Source of the DNA: Amphiduros pacificus
Taxonomy: Eukaryota > Annelida > Polychaeta > Phyllodocida > Hesionidae
Direction of reading: 5' to 3'
DNA: 64,000 nt
NCBI GenBank assembly: GCA_949316495.1
Contig: OX439007.1
Coordinates: 9,018,049 to 9,082,048, forward strand
Under the pieces are notes generated by a model. That model did not search any database. It was given only the letters and a program-made list of their open reading frames with translations, and was not told the origin of the DNA. The position numbers and the translations under genes are program-made. Shown here piece by piece: positions 56,207-64,000 of this stretch. Positions within the stretch are counted from its first letter, which is position 1. Each line of letters begins with the position of its first letter.

Positions 56207-56571
56207 TAGCCCCCCCCCCCCACATGCCTCAGATAACTGTCAACATGCCCCTTAAAGGCATTGATACTTGGTGCAGATATTGCTTCCTGGGGTCGCCCAT
56301 TCCAGTAATTTGCCTGACACGGGTCAAACAAGATCTGTGCATTGAGCATTGCACCTCTTAAATGAGAAGCAGAATCCAACCCTCGCCATAGATCAGATTC
56401 TGATTCACTCTGAAGATGTTCTGCCTGAAGGTAACAAGATGCATACCTCTTCCAACCGAATATTACATATACAAAAGACCCTACCTTCCTCACTAATTGG
56501 AGTAAAAAGTTGGGTTTCCTTCCTCTCAAACTGTATTGATGTTGCAAGCAAGATAAACATGGTGACTTCAT
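56207..56571 (-). pseudogene. LINE C-terminal remnant
   Basis: The minus strand is open for about 120 residues, ending with NYWNGRPQEAISAPSINAFK. This matches the end of many CR1/RTE-like LINE ORF2 proteins (R.V..WN.LP..VV.A.SVN.FK..LD). The upstream part (RGLDSASHLRGAMLNAQILF) fits the segment before it. No reverse transcriptase motifs nearby, so only the 3' end remains. Confidence 0.55.
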
Positions 56572-56654
56572 ACAGGAAGTGACATCATAGTGACGTCAGA
56601 TAGGAAACACAGAAACACAGAAAAAGTGTTGTCAGAGTGACATCATGTGTGGTT

Positions 56655-56679
56655 TCATAATAATAATAATAATAATAAT

Positions 56680-56723
<44 letters not shown>

Positions 56724-56724
56724 A
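56655..56724. repeat. TAA then CAT microsatellite
   Basis: About 20 bp of ATA/AAT repeat followed by about 48 bp of ATC/CAT repeat, directly against the 5'-truncated SINE copy. Confidence 0.9.
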
Positions 56725-56726
56725 AC

Positions 56727-56866
56727 CGTGTGGGTTGTCATGTCAAGGACCTGCGACATGACAATTCAGTGAGGCAGCACTTTATCTACTACAAGTAGTT
56801 CTCATCACGAAATGATTGAGATAATGTTGAAAGTGATGTAAAACCCCAAACAAACAAACAAACAAA
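56727..56866 (+). mobile_element. 5'-truncated SINE, plus strand
   Basis: Contains the body (GTTGTCATGTCAAGGACCTG through AATGTTGAAAGTGATGTAAA) and the AAAC tail but no tRNA-like head. Same family as the copies at 4341, 7348, 7859 and 36979. Confidence 0.85.
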
Positions 56867-58758
56867 TCATCATTATCGTCATCATTATTATTATTTCATG
56901 GTGTTCAACACAGTTGGTAGAGTGCAGGATGTGTGCCATAGTTGGTTAAATAAGTGGAGGATGGGAGGTGGTGGGTTCAACTACCACTGCCGGCAGTGTT
57001 ACTTTCACACTGAATTTAAGCATTCATGAAACATGGAAGGTTCCAGGTGATTTTACAGTGGTTTGAGGTATCTGAAAACAATATATGATCTTAAAATTGA
57101 CATACATACAGGCTATCTGTCTGAAATCCACTAAAGAACATCTGCCCTGAGAATTATGATTTTTTGTGACTACCAAGTACTGCCAGTACTAAACAGGAAG
57201 TGTGTTGCGTGACCTTGACCTTTGAACTGTCAGGGGGCTCTGTAAGTCACAGGAGGTGTTGTTTAACAATTGTCAAAATTGGAGCAACACATTTTTGGCC
57301 ATTTTTTCCATTAATAAGAGAATGAATTGGAAGATAACGCTTATCATGATGATAATGCCTTATCTTGGCTTTCTTTTGGTGGTAAATTTATTAAAAACGG
57401 ATGAATATTTATGAAGTTATAAATGAAGAAAAATCATTATTTTTTATATTATATATGTTTGCAAAAAAAAGTTTAAAAAAATTCTATACAGCCCAGCTTT
57501 TAAGGTGGAATCCATGCAGCCTTTGATATCTTCCCATTCAGTGGTGTGAAAACCCCAAATTTCATCAAAGAGGGTCAAATCATAAAATGATTCCAATTAT
57601 CAGCATTCACAGTTTTGCCATTCAAAGTCCTTGTGATTTAAGGCCAGACCAGTGATCAAAGGGTTTAATGTCACTTTTTCAATATCACGGCGTTTAAGTT
57701 AAGGGGGATTCCATGCAACCTTTGAGTCATGTCTTCCCTTTTTGACAGAAAGGTTTTCACATGCATCAGATACTTTTCAAATAAATAGTATACTTTTCCC
57801 ATAAATGATATATCTTTAACAAACCATAAGATATTTGTCACAACCATAAAATATTTTTCACGACCATGAGTTATTTCATTGATTCAAATAATATTAAAAT
57901 AATCTTATGTTGTTCTGAAGTATACTCCTGGCAATAAATTGATAAATTGTTCAAAACATCTCCACCCTGTTTCCCAAGCTGGACAGGTGCACAACTGGTA
58001 ACTCATTAGGTGTTTACACAAGATCACAAAGAACAAAGCTTGTTGACAAAGTGTTCAATTGCTGGTGTAGGTTTTAGCAGACAACTGATCAACTTTCAAG
58101 TGCCTCAGGAATTTGTTAACAGAGAATATTTTGGGTACTACTACATAAAAGCACTGTTTAGGGTATAAACATTCATGTTATGTAAAGGAAATGTGTCTGA
58201 AAGTCAGGTTTCATGAATGCTTTAAAGGCTCGAAAGTTGCTGAAAGGGTCATAAAAACACCATTTTTTATGGTGTTCAAGATTTTCATTTTGAGCAATAT
58301 GGTGTTTCTTTTATTTGAGATAATGCAACTGAATAAAAACATATTTCACTAATCAAATTCCTACCCTTTACAAAATATGGTATCGATGTTGCCCCTCATA
58401 AAAAAGTAATTTGTGAATATTAAAATTATGTTTAGCTCCCTGCAGTCAATTAAAGCTTCACTGACACTGAAAATGTTTATAATAAATTAATATACTTTGA
58501 AAACATACCTTCAACATGGAAAATGGTCTCACACAGGATTAACCAAATCAGCATTCTTATACAAAGCAGATCATATGTATTATGAGGATGTTGGTACTAA
58601 TAAAAATCAGTTCAAATTTCTAATGTTAATAGTTAAGTGCTGATTAATATCATTCTGCACGCCAATGACCACACTGTATTGATGAGTTTTTATATGCACA
58701 AAACAATATTAAATTTTCATAGGCTGAAAAAGTGCTGCCTCACTGAATTATCATACTG
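56867..58758. other. AT-rich intergenic or intronic sequence
   Basis: No gene, RNA or transposon recognised. A motif resembling GGTGGAATCCATGCAGCCTTTGA occurs twice in diverged form (about 57504 and 57706), hinting at an old local duplication. Confidence 0.4.
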
Positions 58759-59240
58759 ATTTCAGTAAAGATGCCCAGCCGATGTGTATCTTTTACAAAA
58801 TCGGCCGGCAGTTCAGATTGCCGTGCGGGCACCAGGAGATCATCTTAAAGACAATTGGGCATCTTTAAGACGTCGGACGGGTCATCGGGAACTTATAGCT
58901 GCAACATAAAAGTTGCCGGCGTTTCCCTGATGTCTTATCACAAATATCATCTTAACGTACACGGCAGGGTCCTGGCAAGGTCCCGCAGACACATCGGTAG
59001 ATTATCTTAGGGCTGCCGGTGACATTGTGTGATGAAAATAGGATTAAATATATTTTTAAACCTACCCAGATGTCTTAAAGACATCCTGCAGACGTCTGGG
59101 TCATGAAACAGATGTCGTTAAGACATCCTGCAGACGTCTCTATCATTTCATCTTGCACAACTGCCCCGCGCCCGACAGACTGTGAAGTCGGCTGATTCTT
59201 AGTTCCCAGCCTGCGCCCGGTGCAAATGTGACTGAGGCAT
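58759..59240 (+). repeat. GC-rich terminal-inverted-repeat family, most complete copy
   Basis: Runs from TTTCAGTAAAGATGCC to GGTGCAAATGTGACTGAGGC. The 3' end is the reverse complement of the family's 5' end seen at 19168. Internal blocks (CGTGCGGGCA, GACGTCGGACGGGTCATCGG, CATCCTGCAGACGTCT twice) match the other copies. About 480 bp, no coding capacity: a MITE-like element of unassigned superfamily. Confidence 0.65.
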
Positions 59241-59656
59241 TATAGAGAATCATACAATGGGCACCAAATACCTTCCTGGTTTTCTGTCTGATATTGCCCT
59301 TTTAAACAATTTATGTATATGTTACTAAAAGGCTTCCTGATTCGGTGACAACTGATATAGTGGGTCAATCTAAAGGCTAAACATGAAATTATTAAAAAAA
59401 TCATTCATTCTTGGTATGGAATATTTTTCATTTGTTGTCCTTTACATTGATCCATCTATTTGGTACATTGTGTCTTCCTCTTCCTGTATTCTCATAGAAT
59501 AAATATGATGAGAGGGCGAGATAATTGGCAAACACTTTGAAATATGAAAAATTGTCGCATTTTAAGGTTTTAAGGTATTGCATCGTTAGATAATTGGGTC
59601 ATTAATTTTGTTTGAAATTCTTTATTTGCACATAATATATGGCACATTTGAAAATT

Positions 59657-59850
<194 letters not shown>

Positions 59851-60003
59851 CACACACAACACACACACATAAGACATTCACATCCATATTATATTTAGGC
59901 CGGACATACCGATATTTCTTATAGTTTTCACTACCACATTTGTGGACTCCTAAGCCATTTTAAAGAAGTTAATGCATCTCTTAGACGAAAGAGATACATT
60001 ATG

Positions 60004-60925
60004 AATGAATGAATGAATGATGGTTTAAAGGCATCAACCACTAAGGTTATTTAGTGCCTAAAATGGAAAATGTTTTGACTAGATAATCATGTATAACAAT
60101 ATAATACATAAACAATCATTACAAATCATTTTTCTAGATATTAGTTATGTATGTAGTAAATATGTATAAATTACTAAAAAGATTAAATATTATTTGATGT
60201 TCTGTGTCTCTTGATAAATAGGTCAATGACGTAGGTAAACAAGAACTCCACCCTTAAAATTGGTTATAAAGTCCTATTTGGTTTAAAAGAGAAACTATCA
60301 CAGAAATATCTACAGTATCAAATAACGTATGTAAATCTTGCACATTAAAATATTAAGTCCTAATTATATTAAAACCAATTCACTCAAATAAAATACAACC
60401 AACACAAGCAGTACACTGAGGCTGGTCTTCACCTTTAAAAAGATAGCAGAGTGTCAAACGACTCTGTCCTATTCTTATACAAGGTTAAACAGACTCTACT
60501 CTTCGGTTCTTTCTGAAACCACCTTTAGTTTGACTTAGAATAGGCTTGATTATATGCAATTTTGAAAAAAACCAGACTCAACCCAGTGCATTTGCCATTT
60601 TGAATGCAAAAAAAGCAGTAATGTATTTTTTAAACTCTGTATATGGAATCAGCATATCAATAGGTCATTTATCCAATGTAGCAACCTCATTTCCGAGGAT
60701 TCCAACATGACTGGGAATCCAATAAAAATAAATCTCTTTATTTTACTCAGTACAGAATCTATGATGCCGTTCGTGAATTTTGGAAATGTAAGGATTTTGC
60801 TTTCAATCCTTGTAAACTGCTGGTAAGGGCAATCATATTTATTGAGAACGCCTGCAAAATAAATTGTCCATTTATTCTGCTGAACTTCATGCTTTGTACC
60901 TAGCTTTAGATCATGTGTCCACTTC
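60004..60925 (-). mobile_element. old LINE B-related copy with an inverted 5' piece
   Basis: From 60820 down to 60004 the minus strand carries the RNase H end, the zinc-like tail and 3' UTR of a LINE B relative, ending in a GAATGAATGAATG tail. It is clearly diverged and frame-broken. From about 60823 to 60925 the plus strand carries the segment just upstream in the element (KGNHIYSERL-like, then SIYSAELHALYLALDHVSTS). The two are head to head with a small gap of element sequence missing, the structure expected from twin priming. The minisatellite begins right at its edge. Confidence 0.8.
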
Positions 60926-63900
60926 CCCTCCCTTCATTCTCCACTTCCCCTCCCCCCCATTGCCCACTTCCCATCCCCACCATTGCCCACTTCCCCTCCC
61001 AACCACTGCCCACTTCCCGTCCCCTCATTATCCACTTCCCCTCCCCTCATTGCCCACTTCCCACCCCCTCATTGCCCACTTCCCCTCCAAACATTGTCCA
61101 CATCCCCTCCCCTCATTACCCATTCCCACCCCCTCATTGCCCACTTCCCACCCCCTCATTGCCCACTTCCCCTCCCTTCATTGTCCACTTCCCCTCCCCT
61201 CATTGTCCACATCCCCTCCCCTCATTACCCATTCCCACCCCCTCATTGCCCACTTCCCACCCCCTCATTGCACACTTCCCCTCCCTTCATTGTCCACTTC
61301 CCCTCCCCTCATTGTCCACATCCCCTCCCCTCATTGTCCACTTCCCATCCCCTCATTGTCCACTTCCCATCCCCTCATTGTCCACTTCCCATTCCCTCAT
61401 TGCCCACTTCCATCACCCTCATTGTCCACTTCCCACCTCATCATTGTCCACTTTCCAACCCCCCATTGTCCACTTCTCACCCCCTCATTGTTCACTTCCC
61501 ACTTCCTCATTGTCCACTTCTCACCCCTCATTGTCAACTTCCCACTTCCTCATTGTCCACTTCTAAACCCTCATTGTCCACTTCCCCTCCCCTCATTGTC
61601 CATTTCCCAACCCCCATTGCCCACTTCCCACACCCACATTGCCCACTTCCCACCCCCTCATTGCCCACTTTTCACCCCCTCATTGTTTACTTCCCACCCC
61701 TCATTGTCAACTTCCCACCCCTCATTGTCCACTTCTCATCCACTCATTGCCCACTTCCCCTCCCCTCATTGTCAACTTCCCACACCTCATTGTCCACTTC
61801 TCACACATTCATTTTCCACTTCTCACCCTTCATTGTCAACTTGCAACCTCCCCATTGGCCACTTATAATCCCCTCATTGCCCACTTCCCCTACAAACATT
61901 GTCCACATCCCCTCCCCTCATTACCCACTCCCACCCCCTCATTGCCCACTTCCCACCCCCTCATTGCCCACTTCCCATCCCCACCATTGCCCACTTCCCC
62001 TCCAAACCACTGCCCACTTCCTCTCCCCTCATTACCCACTCCCACCCCCTCATTGCCCACTTCCCCTCCCTTCATTGTCCACTTCCCCTCCCCTCATTGT
62101 CCACTTTCCCTCTTCTCATTGTCCACTTCCCATCCCCTCATTGCCCACTTCCCACCCCTTCATTGCCCACTTTTCACCCCCTTATTGCTCATTACCCACC
62201 CCCTCATTGCCCACTTCTCACCTCTTCATTTTCCACTTCTCACCCTTCATTGTCCACTTCCAACCTCCTCATTGTCCACTTCCCCTCCCCTCATTGTCCA
62301 CTTCCCCTCTCCTCATTGCCCACTTCCCACCCCCTAATTGCCACCTCCTCAACCCCTCATTGTCCACCTCCCCTCAACTCATTTTCCACTTCCTCACCCC
62401 TCATTATCCAATTTCCACCCCATCATGTCCACTTCTCACACATTCATTTTCCACTTCTCACCCTTCATTGTCAACTTGCAACCTCCCCATTGGCCACTTA
62501 TAATCCCCTCATTGCCCACTTCCCCTACAAACATTGTCCACATCCCCTCCCCTCATTACCCACTCCCACCCCCTCATTGCCCACTTCCCACCCCCTCATT
62601 GCCCACTTCCCATCCCCACCATTGCCCACTTCCCCTTTCCAACCACTGCCCACTTCCTCTCCCCTCATTACCCACTCCCACCCCCTCATTGCCCACTTCC
62701 CCTCCCTTCATTGTCCACTTCCCCTCCCCTCATTGTCCACTTTCCCTCTTCTCATTGTCCACTTCCCATCCCCTCATTGCCCACTTCCCACCCCTTCATT
62801 GCCCACTTTTCACCCCCTTATTGCTCATTACCCACCCCCTCATTGCCCACTTCTCACCTCTTCATTTTCCACTTCTCACCCTTCATTGTCCACTTCCAAC
62901 CTCCTCATTGTCCACTTCCCCTCCCCTCATTGTCCACTTCCCCTCTCCTCATTGCCCACTTCCCACCCCCTAATTGCCACCTCCTCAACCCCTCATTGTC
63001 CACCTCCCCTCAACTCATTTTCCACTTCCTCACCCCTCATTATCCAATTTCCACCCCATCATTACCCACTCCCCTAATTGTCCACCTCCAATCCCTTCAT
63101 TGCCCACTTCCCCTCCCCTCATTGTCCACTTCCCATCCCCACATTGTCCACTTCTCACCCCCTCATTGTCCACTTCCCACTTCTTCATTGTTCACATCTA
63201 ACCCCCTCATTGCCCACTTCCCCTCCCCTCATTGTCCACTTCTCACCCCTTCATTGTCCACTTCCCACCTGCTCATTTTCCACTTCCCATCCCTCATTGT
63301 CCACTTCTAACCCCCTCATTGCCCATTTCCCCTCCCCTCATTGTCCAATTCCCACCCCTCAATGTCCACATACCAACCCCTCATTGTCCACCTCCCACCT
63401 CTCACTACACATTTGTCACTCCCTCATTGTCCGCTTCCCCTCCCCTCATTGTCCACCTCACACTCCTCATTGTCCACTTCACCTCCCCTCATTGTCCACC
63501 TCACCGCTCTCATTGCCCACTTCCCCTCCCCTCATTGCCCACTACCACCCCATCATTGTCCACCTCCCACCCCTCACTACACACTTCCGCACCCCCTCAT
63601 TGTCCACTTCCCCTCCCTTCATTGTCCACTTCCCCTCCCCTCATTGTCCATTTCCCCTCCCCTCATTGTCCACTTCCCACCCTATCATTGCCCACTTCTT
63701 TTCCCCTCATTGTCCACCTCCCATCCCCTCATTCCCCACTTCCATCCCCCTCATTGTCCACTTCCAACCCCCTCATTGTCCACTTACCCTCCCCTTATTG
63801 CCCACTCCCACCCCCCATTGAACACCTCCCACCCCCTCATTGTCAACCTCCCACCCCTCACTACACGCTTCCCCCACCTCGCTACACTCTTCTCACTCCC

Positions 63901-64000
63901 TCATTATCCACTTCCCCTCCCCTCATTGTCCACTTCCCATCCCTCATTATCCACTTCTCACCCCCTCATTATCCACTTCTCACCCCCTCATTGTCCACTT
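60926..64000. repeat. 22-bp minisatellite array, runs off the window
   Basis: Over 3 kb of a C/T-rich plus strand built from a unit of about 22 bp, consensus CATTGTCCACTTCCCCTCCCCT with common variants (CATTGCCCACTTCCCACCCC) and 21-bp forms. Unit length is not a multiple of three, and stop codons are absent from the unit, so all three plus frames stay open for long stretches; these are not genes. The array continues past 64000. Confidence 0.95.
61790..63062. repeat. 635-bp higher-order duplication in the minisatellite
   Basis: A block of about 635 bp (for example TCACACATTCATTTTCCAC at 61801 and again at 62436; TCATTATCCAATTTCC at 62401 and 63037) is repeated in tandem almost without difference. 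The one visible change is an extra base in a CCCCTCCAAACC to CCCCTTTCCAACC region. This marks a recent unequal exchange inside an otherwise variable array. Smaller period of about 120 bp also occurs near 61089 and 61209. Confidence 0.85.

Noticed and set aside
60926-64000. Long plus-strand open frames of Pro/Leu/Ser/His-rich protein
   Set aside because: They are translations of the 22-bp minisatellite, open in all three frames because the unit has no stop and shifts frame at each copy. No start context, splice logic or non-repeat sequence supports a gene.
60926-64000. CRISPR-like array
   Set aside because: Units of 21-22 bp are contiguous and variable, without unique spacers, in a eukaryotic setting. 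It is a minisatellite.

Overview
The window is invertebrate nuclear DNA, AT-rich and dense in transposons. It has no bacterial-style genes. The mix (APE-type LINEs with an RNase H tail, a tRNA-derived SINE ending in an AAAC repeat, an env-bearing Ty3/Gypsy element, a membrane F-type lectin) suggests a mollusc or another lophotrochozoan; this is inference. One host gene can be supported. It lies on the minus strand and runs across about 50 kb, from 52029 down to 2011, with its first exon(s) beyond or unseen to the right. Its exons encode an F-type lectin (fucolectin) domain, a Thr-rich stalk, one membrane span and a charged cytoplasmic tail. Nearly everything else sits in its introns or upstream flank.

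Layout: 1-6000 holds the 3' half of the gene, a tandem repeat, a solo LTR and a SINE. 7300-8200 is a SINE cluster with one SINE inside another. 8400-19900 is a graveyard of LINEs on both strands (A, C, D) plus a 5'-truncated copy of LINE B. 20478-20720 is the second half of the lectin domain. 21327-51532 is one env-bearing Gypsy fossil on the minus strand. It was invaded by LINE E (30925-37653, itself hit by a SINE) and by the complete, open LINE B (44117-49929). 51820-52029 is the first half of the lectin domain. 52.5-60 kb holds a hAT scrap, a GC-rich terminal-inverted-repeat family, a decayed ORF of unknown kind, a LINE tail and a long TA tract. 60926 to the end is a 22-bp minisatellite with higher-order duplication.

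Most noteworthy: LINE E (Tx1/L1-like) carries a NADAR (YbiA-like ADP-ribose/riboflavin N-glycosidase) domain in the frame of ORF1. LINE D keeps one reading frame for 4.3 kb with about ten stops and no frame change. The lectin gene has phase-consistent exons, a probable GC-AG intron, and a long in-frame extension after its stop. LINE B is apparently complete, with a clear target-site duplication and two other copies that record truncation and 5' inversion.
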